Source of the DNA: Glycomyces sp. NRRL B-16210
Lineage (GTDB): Bacteria > Actinomycetota > Actinomycetes > Mycobacteriales > Micromonosporaceae
Assembly: GCF_000719515.1 (NCBI RefSeq)
Contig: NZ_JOGR01000014.1
Location: forward strand, 1-64,000
Direction: 5' to 3'
Length of the DNA: 64,000 nucleotides
Shown: positions 50,582 through 60,230 of the stretch, in pieces
Numbering within the stretch: the stretch's first letter is position 1
How the letters are laid out: each line of letters opens with the position of its first letter
Translations under genes and position numbers: made by a program
Notes under the pieces: model-generated
What the model was told of the DNA's origin: nothing
The model's database searches: none
The model's input: the letters and a program-made list of their open reading frames with translations, nothing else

Positions 50582-50896
50582 CGGCAGGGCCACGGGGCGG
50601 CGTTGGCGCCGCCCTCTCCAAGCACCGCCAGACCGGCCGCGCCGCGCGGGCGGCGGTGCCTCGCGGAAGACGCGAAGCAAGACCGGCGCTGACCAGGTTG
50701 ACCAGGAGCGGGGCCGGCTCATGGTGAGGCCAATTGGGCGGGTCGGCCAACGAACTCATCGCCCCCGGTTCAACTACCGTGCCACGCGGGTGCGACATCA
50801 CAAGCCTCGCAATCGCGATGGTAGAGGCTTAACAGTCCGGTAAATACGAGGCTTATTCGCTCCCGCAGCTCGTATTCGCGAGGTTAAGCTCATCCC
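50582..50896. other. Spacer upstream of the molybdate operon
   Basis: A 315-bp region without a gene. The first 200 bp are featureless. The last 95 bp have lower GC and hold the repeat array at 50802-50889, so this is the operon's promoter/operator region. Confidence 0.65.
50802..50889. promoter_or_regulatory. Nested inverted and direct repeats before the mod operon
   Basis: Three inverted pairs occur: AAGCCTC/GAGGCTT (50802-50808/50824-50830), GCTTAAC/GTTAAGC (50827-50833/50883-50889) and AATACGAG/CTCGTATT (50843-50850/50869-50876). The word GAGGCTTA is repeated directly at 50824 and 50848, with a variant GAGGTTAA at 50880, eight bases from the GTG at 50897. This is an operator cluster, probably for the HTH-TOBE protein. 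Confidence 0.65.
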
Positions 50897-51292
50897 GTGA
50901 CGACGTTTCGCATCGGGGAGGCCGCCGAGTTGCTCGGGGTCTCGCCGGACACCCTCAGACGCTGGATCGACGCCGGGCGCCTCGCCGCCGAGCGCGACGA
51001 GCACGGGCACCGGGCGATCACCGGCGCCGACCTGGCCGCCTTCGCCCGCGAGCGGGCCGCCGCGCCCGACGCGGGCGCCGGCTCCTCCTCGGCGCGCAAC
51101 CGGATGCGCGGCATCGTCACCGGCATCGTCAAAGACCAGGTCATGGCCCAGGTCGACCTCCAGGTCGGCCCGTTCCGGGTCGTGTCCCTCATGAGCCGCG
51201 AAGCGGTCGACGACCTCGGCCTCGAAATCGGCTCACCGGCGACCGCCGTCGTCAAGTCCACCAACGTCGTCGTCGAACGTCCCGAGCACTGA
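50897..51292 (+). CDS. HTH-TOBE molybdate-binding regulator
   Basis: A 131-residue protein from GTG 50897. Residues 1-55 are a MerR/excisionase-type HTH (FRIGEAAELLGVSPDTLRRWIDAGRL). Residues 68-128 are a mop/TOBE domain (ARNRMRGIVTGIVKDQVMAQVDLQVGP, then SREAVDDLGLEIGSPATAVVKSTNVVVE), which binds molybdate in ModE and molbindins. Being first in the modABC operon, it is likely a ModE-like repressor that senses molybdate and acts on the repeat array upstream. It lacks the winged-helix of true ModE. Confidence 0.88.
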   Translation: MTTFRIGEAAELLGVSPDTLRRWIDAGRLAAERDEHGHRAITGADLAAFARERAAAPDAGAGSSSARNRMRGIVTGIVKDQVMAQVDLQVGPFRVVSLMSREAVDDLGLEIGSPATAVVKSTNVVVERPEH

Positions 51293-51316
51293 CCTTCCTC
51301 CCGTCAAGGAGTTCCC

Positions 51317-52063
51317 ATGCGCGCCAAGCCCATCCTCGCCACAGCGGCGATCGCCCTCGCCACCCTCACCGCCTGCGGCGGCGACGACGCCGAAGAAGAG
51401 GTCACCCTCACCGTCTTCGCCGCCGCCTCCCTCACCGAGTCCTTCACCGAGATCGGCGAGCTGTTCGAGGCCGAAAACGAGGGCGTCACCGTCGAGTTCA
51501 ACTTCGCCGGCTCCTCCGACCTCGCCGCCCAGATCACCGAGGGCGCCCCCGCCGACGTCTTCGCCTCCGCCGACGAGGCCAACATGGAGAAGGCCGTCGA
51601 GGCCGGCGCCGCGGTCGACCCCGAGACCTTCGCGCTCAACCAGCTCGTCATCGCCGTCCCCGAAGGCAACCCCGACGGCGTCACCGGCCTCGCCGACCTC
51701 GCGGGCCTCGACTTCGCCGCGTGCGCCGAAGAGGTCCCCTGCGGCACCGCGACCCAGACCGCCTTCGACGCCGGCGAGCTCGAACTCACCCCCGTGACCT
51801 TCGAGCCCGACGTCAAGTCCACCCTCCAGAAGCTCACCCTCGGCGAGGTCGACGCCGCCCTCGTCTACCGCACCGACGCCATCGCCGCCCAGGACGAAGT
51901 GGACGCCGTCGAGTTCCCCGAATCGGCCGAGGCCGTGAACACCTACCCGATCGTCGCCCTCGAAGAGGCCCCGAACGCCGACCTCGCCGCCGCGTTCACC
52001 GCGTACATCCTCTCCGAGGACGCCCAGGCCGTGCTCGAAGCCGCCGGATTCCAGCAGCCGTAA
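51317..52063 (+). CDS. modA: Molybdate ABC transporter substrate-binding lipoprotein
   Basis: A 248-residue ModA. Signal peptide with lipobox LTACGG, then the oxyanion-binding blocks FAAASLTESFTEIGELFE, FNFAGSSDLAAQITEGAPADVFASAD and LVYRTDAIAA. The mature protein is lipid-anchored outside and delivers molybdate or tungstate to ModB. It lies 25 bp after the regulator gene. Confidence 0.95.
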   Translation: MRAKPILATAAIALATLTACGGDDAEEEVTLTVFAAASLTESFTEIGELFEAENEGVTVEFNFAGSSDLAAQITEGAPADVFASADEANMEKAVEAGAAVDPETFALNQLVIAVPEGNPDGVTGLADLAGLDFAACAEEVPCGTATQTAFDAGELELTPVTFEPDVKSTLQKLTLGEVDAALVYRTDAIAAQDEVDAVEFPESAEAVNTYPIVALEEAPNADLAAAFTAYILSEDAQAVLEAAGFQQP

Positions 52064-52078
52064 GCGACGGGGAACGCC

Positions 52079-52878
52079 ATGCCAGCCCAGCGGACCCGCC
52101 GTCGCCGCCGCGTCCCGGCGGCGCTCCTGGCCCCCGCCGTGCTCGGCCTGGCGTTCCTCATCCTCCCCCTCGCCGGGCTCCTCATCCGCGCCCCCTGGGC
52201 CGAACTCCCCGCCCGCCTGGCCGAACCCGAGATGCTCGCGGCCCTGCGCCTGTCCCTGGTCACCGCCACCTCCGCGACCGCCCTCTCCCTGTTCTTCGGC
52301 GTCCCGATCGCCTGGCTCCTCGCCCGCGGCGACTTCCCCGGCCGCAGCCTCCTGCGCGCGCTCGTGACCGTGCCGCTCGTGCTGCCGCCCGTCGTCGGCG
52401 GCGTCGCGCTCCTGCTCGTGTTCGGCCGCAGCGGCCTCATCGGCGCCTGGCTCCACGAGCGCTTCGACGTCACCATCCCCTTCACCACCACCGCCGTGGT
52501 CCTCGCGATGACCTTCGTGTCCATGCCGTTCCTCATCGTCTCCGTCGAAGGCTCCCTGCGCGGGGCCGACGCCCGCTTCGAAGAGGCCGCCGCGACCCTC
52601 GGCGCGGGCCGCTGGACCGTGTTCACGCACGTCACCCTCCCGATGATCGCCCCGGGCGTGCTCGCCGGCGCGGTCCTGTGCTGGGCGCGGGCGCTCGGCG
52701 AGTTCGGCGCCACCATCACCTTCGCCGGGAACTTCCCCGGCCGCACCCAGACGATGCCGCTCGCCGTCTACCTCGCGCTGCAAACGGACCTGGAGGCCGC
52801 GATCGTGCTCAGCCTGCTCCTGCTCGCGGTGTCCGTCGTGGTCCTCGCGTCCCTGCGCGACCGCTGGACGGCCGCGCC

Positions 52879-52882
<4 letters not shown>
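52079..52882 (+). CDS. modB: Molybdate ABC transporter permease
   Basis: A 267-residue membrane permease with six predicted helices. The cytoplasmic EAA loop reads EEAAATLGAGRWTVFTHVTLPMIAPGVLAG, where ModC docks. It starts with a basic RTRRRRRVPAALLA segment. The stop overlaps the modC GTG (GTGA), coupling translation. Confidence 0.95.
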
Positions 52883-54111
<1,229 letters not shown>

Positions 54112-54163
54112 CCGGCCCGCGTCAGGCAAAGGCGCTTGCCTGGCGCGCTCCGGGCAAGGGCGA

Positions 54164-54193
54164 GGGCCAGAGGCGGGAATCCGCCTCTGGCCC
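54164..54193. terminator. Bidirectional terminator after modC
   Basis: Perfect 13-bp arms GGGCCAGAGGCGG (54164-54176) and complement (54181-54193), GAAT loop, between convergent modC and MFS genes. Confidence 0.85.
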
Positions 54194-54248
54194 GTTCATG
54201 TTTCCGACCCTTCTCCGGCGCGCCTTTCCGTCGCGCCCTCGGCGGGTC

Positions 54249-55529
54249 TCACCGCCATAGGACTCGCGGCGCTAAGGCGACCGCGCCGACCAGGTCGCGG
54301 CCCGCGGCCGGGGCCGGCTTCGGAGTGTCGTCGGCCCGGCGGATCAGCGGCAGGCAGGCGAGCACGATCCCGATCGACACCAGGCCGACGGCCATGAACG
54401 CGACCTGCACGTCGATGAAGGTGGACATCGCGCCGCCCAGCAGGAACCCGATGAGCTGGGCCGCGTTGACCCGGCCGTTCACGGCCGCGTTCGCCCGGCC
54501 CCGGAAGGCCTCGGGGACGCGGCGGGCCAGGGCGATGCCGATGGCCGAGTTCTCCCCGGCGTTGAACAGGCCGCCGATGAGGTTGATCGGCACCAGGAGC
54601 AGCACCGTGAACAGCGGCAGGCCCTGCCCGAAGCAGACCAGGCCGACCCCGGCCAGGCAGGCCATGAGCATCCACGCCAGCTGCACGTCCCGCTCCAGGC
54701 GGCGGATCACCGCGGCCGCGATCCAGGCGCCGGCGACCATGCCGACCGTCCAGCAGGCCCTGATGAGCCCGTACACGCCCTCGCTCGCGTCGTAGACCTC
54801 GCGCACCAGGAAGACGCTGAGGACGTTCACCGCGCACATCGCCGCGATCACCGCGCTCAGGCCCAGCACCATCGCGCCCAGGAGCTTGTCGCCGCTCAGG
54901 CGCCATCCGGCGGCCTTGGTCCCGCCGTGGACGACGGCGGCCCGGCGGACGCCGCCGCGGCGGGTGCGGATGTCGCAGCACAGCAGGACGCGGGCGATCG
55001 CGCAGGCGGCGGCGACCATGAGCGCGGCCCCGGCGCCGTGGGCGCCGATGATGAACCCGGCCGCGGCCGGGCCGGCCGCGAGCCCGGCGAGCGTCCCGGT
55101 CTGGACCAGGGCGACCGCGCGGGGCAGGTCCTCGGGCCGCGACATCGCCGGCACGAGGGCGCCGACGACCGGCTGGAGCATCGCCGTCCCGCAGGCGTTG
55201 AGGATGACCAGCGCGAACAGGGCGTAGAGGTTGTCGGTGAAGACCATCGCGACGATCGAGGCGGCCTGGAGCAGGCCCGAGTGGGCCATGAGCGCGCGGC
55301 TGTCGAAGCGGTCGGCCATGCGGCCGGTGATCGGGGCGAGCACGACCAGCGGGAGGGTCGCGCAGATGATGAGGGCGGCGATGGCGAAGCCGCCGTAGCC
55401 CTCGGTCTGGAGCTTGAGGGTGAGGGTGAAGTCGGCGGTGAACATGGCCGTTCCGGCAAGGAAGGCGCAGGTGGCGGCGGTGTAGACGTCGGACCAGCGG
55501 GTCCCGTCGAGGAAGGATGTGAAAGACAT
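54249..55529 (-). CDS. MFS efflux-type transporter
   Basis: A 426-residue protein with 12 hydrophobic segments. The TM2-3 loop GRMADRFDSRALM is the MFS motif A, and the middle loop is Arg-rich. The start SFTSFLDGTRWSDVYTAATCAFLAGTAMF resembles the Bmr/TetV-like exporter branch adjoining ArsR regulators. ATG 55529 is used; a GTG at 55550 lies inside the operator and lacks a ribosome site. It follows the ArsR gene on the same strand behind CTTTC repeats. Confidence 0.88.
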   Translation of the reverse strand: MSFTSFLDGTRWSDVYTAATCAFLAGTAMFTADFTLTLKLQTEGYGGFAIAALIICATLPLVVLAPITGRMADRFDSRALMAHSGLLQAASIVAMVFTDNLYALFALVILNACGTAMLQPVVGALVPAMSRPEDLPRAVALVQTGTLAGLAAGPAAAGFIIGAHGAGAALMVAAACAIARVLLCCDIRTRRGGVRRAAVVHGGTKAAGWRLSGDKLLGAMVLGLSAVIAAMCAVNVLSVFLVREVYDASEGVYGLIRACWTVGMVAGAWIAAAVIRRLERDVQLAWMLMACLAGVGLVCFGQGLPLFTVLLLVPINLIGGLFNAGENSAIGIALARRVPEAFRGRANAAVNGRVNAAQLIGFLLGGAMSTFIDVQVAFMAVGLVSIGIVLACLPLIRRADDTPKPAPAAGRDLVGAVALAPRVLWR

Positions 55530-55541
55530 ATTTCGAAGATA

Positions 55542-55599
55542 CTCTTTCACGATCAGATGCGAAAGAGGTTTTTCAGATTTTTTGAAGAATTTCTTTCAC
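55542..55599. promoter_or_regulatory. CTTTCAC operator repeats between ArsR and MFS genes
   Basis: An inverted repeat CTCTTTC (55542-55548)/GAAAGAG (55561-55567) sits just upstream of the MFS start. CTTTCAC occurs at 55544-55550 and again at 55593-55599, with its complement GTGAAAG inside the gene at 55519-55525. The region is unusually AT-rich. It is the likely binding site of the adjacent ArsR-type regulator. Confidence 0.65.
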
Positions 55600-55640
55600 G
55601 CCTCGGCGGGAGCCTGCTCGCGGCGCTCGGCCGCGAGTCC

Positions 55641-56402
55641 TCAGATCCTCGGGAAGAACCGGAACAGCACGTGGAAGACCACCGTGCCGTCCTCCGCGTC
55701 GGTCCCCTGATCGATCCGCTCGATGGTCCGGTCCACGTACTCCTGCTCCAGCTCCTGGTACCGCCGGGAGAACTCCGCGGCCTCCTCCTGCGTCAGGCGC
55801 AGGTGCCCCTGCTGCGTCATCGACGCCTCCCGCAGCTTCGGGTCGACGTCGAACCGCCCTTCCATCCAGCGCCGGTAGCTGCGATCCTGCTGCTCCCGGA
55901 ACGCCTCCCCCATCGTTCGCTCGATGGCCCTGTCGCTCTCGGAGGCGTCGGGGTCGGCCGAGATCGAGAAGCTGTGGATGCCCAGGCGCCACAACCGCTC
56001 GCGCGCGTCGCCGCGGCTCGGGGCCTCTTCGATGAACCCCGCCTTCGCGAGGGTCCGCAGGTGGTAGCTCATCGCGCTCGGGGTCATCCCCGCGACCTCG
56101 GCGATCTCGGTGGCCGTGGCCCCGTCATGGCCCTGCGTCCGGCGCAGCGCCAGGTGATCGAAGACCGCCATCCGGGCCGGATGCGCCAGCGCCTTCATCC
56201 GCTCGGGGTCGGAGATCTTGATGATCTCCCTGACCACCGGCCGGGACTCGCCCACCGGAGGTTCCGGCCGAAGCGGCTCGGGCGCCTCGGGCGGCAGGAC
56301 GGCGAGTTCGGGCGGCTCCGGTTCACGCGGCGGGACGGAGGCCGGCGGCGTCGGCGGCCGGGGCACGGGCCCGATCGAATGCGAAGCAGATGTTTCAGAC
56401 AT
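55641..56402 (-). CDS. ArsR-type winged-helix regulator with Pro-rich N-terminus
   Basis: A 253-residue protein. Residues 1-55 are Pro/Glu-rich and disordered. Residues about 62-145 are an ArsR winged helix (ISDPERMKALAHPARMAVFDHLAL, TATEIAEVAGMTPSAMSYHLRTLAKAGFIEE). A helical C-terminal domain (FREQQDRSYRRWMEGRFDVD) follows; it probably binds a ligand or dimerises. No metal-binding Cys cluster is present, so a drug or organic ligand is more likely. It precedes the MFS gene and probably controls it. Confidence 0.88.
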   Translation of the reverse strand: MSETSASHSIGPVPRPPTPPASVPPREPEPPELAVLPPEAPEPLRPEPPVGESRPVVREIIKISDPERMKALAHPARMAVFDHLALRRTQGHDGATATEIAEVAGMTPSAMSYHLRTLAKAGFIEEAPSRGDARERLWRLGIHSFSISADPDASESDRAIERTMGEAFREQQDRSYRRWMEGRFDVDPKLREASMTQQGHLRLTQEEAAEFSRRYQELEQEYVDRTIERIDQGTDAEDGTVVFHVLFRFFPRI

Positions 56403-56494
56403 GGTTCAAGCTAACCACGCCGCTCGCGCCAGGTGCGCGGCCATCGCGGAATCGGCCGGCGTTCGCGGTGGTGAGGGTCGCCGCGCGTCCCGGT

Positions 56495-57430
56495 TCATTC
56501 GGCGCCGGGCCCGCCTGACCGGCCGTGGTCGCGCAGGCTCTGGAGCCAGGCGGCGGCGTCGGCGAAGTCGGCGTCGGTCAATCCCGCGGGCGCGGGGACG
56601 GGCGCCTCGGCGTGGTCGCGGGGGTAGGAGCCGAGGTAGCGGACGTCGGCGCAGATGCGGCGCAGGCCGGTGAGGGCCTCGCCCATGCGGGCGTCGGCGA
56701 GGTGCCCGGTGCAGTCGAGGAAGAACGCGTACCGGCCGAGACGCTCGCCGGTGGGGCGCGATTCGATGCGGGTGAGGTTGATGCCCCTGATGGCGAACTC
56801 GGTGAGCACGCCCAGGAGCGCGCCGACGCGGTCGTGGTCGATGTAGACGGCCAGGGAGGTGACGTCGTTGCCGCTGGGTTCGGGCGGGGCGGCCGGGCGC
56901 GTGACGTGGACGAAACGGGTCTCGGCCCTGGCGTTGTCGCCGATGTCGAAGGCCTGCACGGGAAGGCCCACGGCCTCGGCGGCGAAGGGCGGGCACACGG
57001 CCGCGTCGAACTCGCCGTCGACGACGCGCTGGGCGGCCTGGGCGGTCGAGAGGGCCTGGTGGACCACGGCGTCCGGGAGTTCGCGGCGCAGGTAGCGGCG
57101 GACCTGTGCGAGGGCGACGGGCATGGAGGCGACCGTGGCGATCTCGGCGATCGGCTTGGCGGAGGCGAGCACGAAGGTGATCGGGAGGACCACTTCGCCG
57201 GCGATGACGAGGGGGTCGCCGCCGACGAGTTCGTCCACGGTGAGGGTGACGGTGCCCTCCTGGGAGTTCTCCAGCGGCACGAAGCCCGCTTCGACCTCCC
57301 CGCGGCGCACGGCGTCGAGGACTTCGGGGATCGAGGGCATCGGGACGGTGGCGGCGCCCTTGGCGGCGGGCAGTCGGCGGAGCGCGGCCTCGGTGAAGGT
57401 CCCGCGCGGTCCCAGATAGGCGAACTCCAT
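56495..57430 (-). CDS. pheA: Prephenate dehydratase
   Basis: A 311-residue enzyme converting prephenate to phenylpyruvate. Catalytic domain: YLGPRGTFTEAAL, the GFVPLENSQEGTV motif and DNARAETRFVHVTR (TRF). The C-terminal ACT domain (200-280) has the Phe-binding ESRPTGERLGRYAFFLDCTGH, so feedback inhibition by phenylalanine is expected. There is no chorismate mutase domain, as is usual in actinobacteria. Confidence 0.96.
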   Translation of the reverse strand: MEFAYLGPRGTFTEAALRRLPAAKGAATVPMPSIPEVLDAVRRGEVEAGFVPLENSQEGTVTLTVDELVGGDPLVIAGEVVLPITFVLASAKPIAEIATVASMPVALAQVRRYLRRELPDAVVHQALSTAQAAQRVVDGEFDAAVCPPFAAEAVGLPVQAFDIGDNARAETRFVHVTRPAAPPEPSGNDVTSLAVYIDHDRVGALLGVLTEFAIRGINLTRIESRPTGERLGRYAFFLDCTGHLADARMGEALTGLRRICADVRYLGSYPRDHAEAPVPAPAGLTDADFADAAAWLQSLRDHGRSGGPGAE

Positions 57431-57659
57431 GGGCCAACGCTAGCAAGGCGCGGCCCGGGTCCGGGCCGGGCGGGGCCCGCGAGCTGGGCCGCGACCGGTG
57501 GGCGCGAGAGTGCGGTTGAGACCGCGGTCTCAAGGTCGACCCGCCCTTTTCGAGTCGGGCGCTGTCGCGTATGCTTGTCGAGCCCGAGCGGAATTCCGCG
57601 GTGGTAAGCCGGAGAAAACGGAATGCGACATTCGTTGTCGTGTGCCAGGATCACTGAGC

Positions 57660-57732
57660 GCCCCCATCGTCTAGGGGCCTAGGACGCCGCCCTTTCAAGG
57701 CGGTAACACGGGTTCGAATCCCGTTGGGGGTA
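57660..57732 (+). tRNA. tRNA-Glu (TTC)
   Basis: A 73-nt cloverleaf: acceptor GCCCCCA/TGGGGGT, anticodon stem CCGCC/GGCGG with loop CTTTCAA giving anticodon TTC, and a TPsiC arm with GGTTCGAATCC. CCA is not encoded. It is 90 bp upstream of tRNA-Asp. Confidence 0.97.
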
Positions 57733-57822
57733 CGACCCAGACGCGGTGCCGGTCACTCGGAGCGCGACTGGTATAAATGAAGAGGTCTTGCGGCCTTGAA
57801 GGACACGAAAGCGTCCGACCAA

Positions 57823-57897
57823 GGTCCCGTAGAGCAGCTAGGAGTGCTCGCCACCCTGTCAAGGTGGAGGTCGCGGGTTCAAATCCCGTCGGGACCG
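57823..57897 (+). tRNA. tRNA-Asp (GTC)
   Basis: A 75-nt cloverleaf: acceptor GGTCCCG/CGGGACC, anticodon stem CCACC/GGTGG with loop CTGTCAA giving anticodon GTC, TPsiC arm GGTTCAAATCC. No encoded CCA. A classic terminator follows. Confidence 0.97.
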
Positions 57898-57905
57898 CGT
57901 TTCGA

Positions 57906-57932
57906 CCCCGGTGCGAAAGCACCGGGGTTTTT
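57906..57932 (+). terminator. Factor-independent terminator of the tRNA pair
   Basis: Perfect 9-bp stem CCCCGGTGC/GCACCGGGG, GAAA tetraloop and TTTTT tail: the most canonical terminator of the window. Confidence 0.93.
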
Positions 57933-58141
57933 CGCGTGCCCGCCCGATGCGCTCTCCAGGCGCGGCCCCGGCCGGCTCCGAACCGGCCGCGCAACCTTGA
58001 GGACACCTTCGGGCGGGGTCCCCGCCGCCGCTTCAGCGGGGCTCCGGCGGCCCCGAACCCTTCCGTGAGCGCGGCCGCGAAGGCGCCCTCCAAAATGGCC
58101 GCGGGCGGTGATCTCGCGATCGCGAGGGGATTTCAGGGCGC

Positions 58142-58172
58142 GTTCACCGTGGGTTCACTTTCTTCGTTAACC
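58142..58172 (+). promoter_or_regulatory. PHO-box-like direct repeats upstream of ppk
   Basis: GTTCACC (58142-58148), GTTCACT (58153-58159) and GTTAACC (58166-58172) are spaced 11 and 13 bp apart, just 10-40 bp before the ppk ATG. Eleven-bp GTTCACC repeats are the PhoP binding unit of streptomycetes, and ppk there is under PhoP control. Confidence 0.72.
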
Positions 58173-58181
58173 TTGTGATGT

Positions 58182-60230
58182 ATGACGAATAGTGACCTCG
58201 TTCCCCTCGTTGACACCGGTTTGCCGCCCGACCGGTTCCTCGATCGCGAGGAGAGCTGGCTGCGGTTCAACGGGCGCGTGCTGCGCCTGGCGCAGACCCC
58301 CGAACTGCCCCTGCTCGAACGGGTCCGATTCCTCTCGATCTTCTCCAACAACCTCGACGAGTTCTTCATGGTCCGCGTCGCCGGGCTCATGCGCCGCCTC
58401 GCCACCGGCCTGCCCGTGCGCACCTCCACCGGCAAGCCGCCCCACACCGTCCTCAGCCGCATCGCCCGCCTCGCCCACCGGCTGAGCATCGAGCACGCCG
58501 AGTACTTCCGCGACGAGATCGCCCCGCTCCTGGCAAAGGAGGACATCGCGATCGTCCGCTGGGCCGACCTCGAGGACGCCGAGCGCGCCCGGATGCACGA
58601 GTTCTTCCGCACCCGCATCTACCCCGTGCTCACCCCGCTCGTGGTCGACCCCGTGCACCCCTTCCCGTACATCTCCGGCCAGTCGCTCAACCTCGCCGTT
58701 CAGGTCCGCGACCCCCGCAACGGCGCCACCCGCTTCGCCCGCGTCAAGGTCCCCCCGCTCCTGTCGCGCTTCATGGCCGTCGCCCCCGGGCGCTTCACGC
58801 CCCTCGAAGACGTCATCGCCGCCCACCTGGAGCACCTGTTCCCCGGCATGGACGTCCTGGGCCATCACACCTTCCGCGTCACCCGCAACCAGGACCTGGA
58901 GATCGACGAGGACATCACCGAGAACCTCCTCCAGACTCTGGAGCGCGAGCTGCTGCGCCGCCGCTTCGGCCCGGTCGTGCGCCTCGAAGTGGAGGACACC
59001 GTCGACCCGCTCGTGCTCGACCGGCTCATCGCCGAGCTCGGCGTCGACGAGGAGGTCGTCTACAAGCTCCCCGGGCCGCTCGACCTCGCCGGGCTCGACG
59101 CGCTCGCCGACCTGGGGCGCACCGAGCTGAAGTACCCGCCGTTCCGGCCCTCCGAGGCGGTCCTGCCGCCCGACGCCGACCTGTTCGCCGTCATGCGCGA
59201 GCGCGACGTGCTCGTGCACCACCCCTACGACTCGTTCACCGCCTCGGTGGAGCGGCTCATCGAGGAGGCCGCCGCCGACCCGAAGGTCCTGGCGATCAAG
59301 CAGACCCTCTACCGCACCAGCGGCAAGTCCCCCATCGTGGACGCGCTCATCAGCGCCGCCGACGCCGGGAAGCAGGTCGTGGTGGTCGTGGAGATCAAGG
59401 CGCGCTTCGACGAGCAGGCCAACATCGACTGGGCCCAGAAGCTGGAGCAGGCCGGCTGCCACGTCATGTACGGGATCGTCGGCCTCAAGACCCACTGCAA
59501 GCTCGCGCTCGTGGTGCGCCAGGAGGCCGACGGGACGCTGCTGCGCTACAGCCACGTCGGCACCGGCAACTACCACCCCACGACCGCGCGCCTCTACGAG
59601 GACGTCGGGCTGCTGACCACCGACCCGGAGGTCGGCGAGGACGTCAACGCGGTCTTCAACCACCTCACCGGGTTCTCGCGCGACGAGGACTTCAACCGGC
59701 TCCTGGTCGCCCCGCACTCCCTGCGGCCGGGCCTGATCGAGCGGATCGACCGCGAGATCGAGCACCACCGCATGGGCCTGCCCGCCCGGCTGCGGTTCAA
59801 GTGCAACTCGCTGACCGACGAGGGGATCATCGACGCGCTGTACCGGGCCTCCCGGGCCGGCGTCCAGGTCGACCTGTTCATCCGCGGCATCTGCGCGCTG
59901 CGCCCCGGCGTCCCCGGCCTGTCGGAGAACATCCGGGTCCGCAGCGTGCTGGGCCGGTTCCTGGAACACTCGCGGGTGTACGTGTTCGAGAACGGCGGCG
60001 ATCCGGAAGTATGGTTGGGCAGCGCGGACCTGATGCACCGCAACCTCGACCGCCGCGTCGAGGTGCTGGTGCGAGTGCAGGGCGACGCCCACCGCGCGCA
60101 GCTCACCTCGCTGCTGGACCGCGGCATGGACGCCGACACCCGGACCTGGAGGCTCGGCCCGCTGGGCCTGTGGACCCGCCAGAGGGGCGGGGGCGACCTC
60201 CAGGAACAACTCATGCAGGAGCACAGTTGA
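58182..60230 (+). CDS. ppk: Polyphosphate kinase 1
   Basis: A 682-residue PPK1. N-domain DREESWLRFNGRVLRLAQ and FSNNLDEFFMVRVAGLMRR; a phosphotransfer domain with the catalytic His in YSHVGTGNYHPTTARLYEDVGLL; and the C-terminal PLD-like FLEHSRVYVFENGG and WLGSADLMHRNLDRRVEV. It reversibly builds polyphosphate from ATP. It overlaps the next gene by one base (TGATG) and lies behind PHO-like repeats, consistent with induction under phosphate limitation. Confidence 0.97.
   Translation: MTNSDLVPLVDTGLPPDRFLDREESWLRFNGRVLRLAQTPELPLLERVRFLSIFSNNLDEFFMVRVAGLMRRLATGLPVRTSTGKPPHTVLSRIARLAHRLSIEHAEYFRDEIAPLLAKEDIAIVRWADLEDAERARMHEFFRTRIYPVLTPLVVDPVHPFPYISGQSLNLAVQVRDPRNGATRFARVKVPPLLSRFMAVAPGRFTPLEDVIAAHLEHLFPGMDVLGHHTFRVTRNQDLEIDEDITENLLQTLERELLRRRFGPVVRLEVEDTVDPLVLDRLIAELGVDEEVVYKLPGPLDLAGLDALADLGRTELKYPPFRPSEAVLPPDADLFAVMRERDVLVHHPYDSFTASVERLIEEAAADPKVLAIKQTLYRTSGKSPIVDALISAADAGKQVVVVVEIKARFDEQANIDWAQKLEQAGCHVMYGIVGLKTHCKLALVVRQEADGTLLRYSHVGTGNYHPTTARLYEDVGLLTTDPEVGEDVNAVFNHLTGFSRDEDFNRLLVAPHSLRPGLIERIDREIEHHRMGLPARLRFKCNSLTDEGIIDALYRASRAGVQVDLFIRGICALRPGVPGLSENIRVRSVLGRFLEHSRVYVFENGGDPEVWLGSADLMHRNLDRRVEVLVRVQGDAHRAQLTSLLDRGMDADTRTWRLGPLGLWTRQRGGGDLQEQLMQEHS

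Noticed and set aside
50802..50889. Molybdenum-cofactor riboswitch
   Set aside because: The conserved Moco riboswitch helices are not recognisable and the pattern is of repeated palindromic DNA words; an operator array fits better.
58167..60224. A 685-codon minus-strand frame antisense to ppk
   Set aside because: It mirrors the ppk codons almost exactly end to end and has the composition of a GC shadow; PPK1 motifs are clear on the plus strand.
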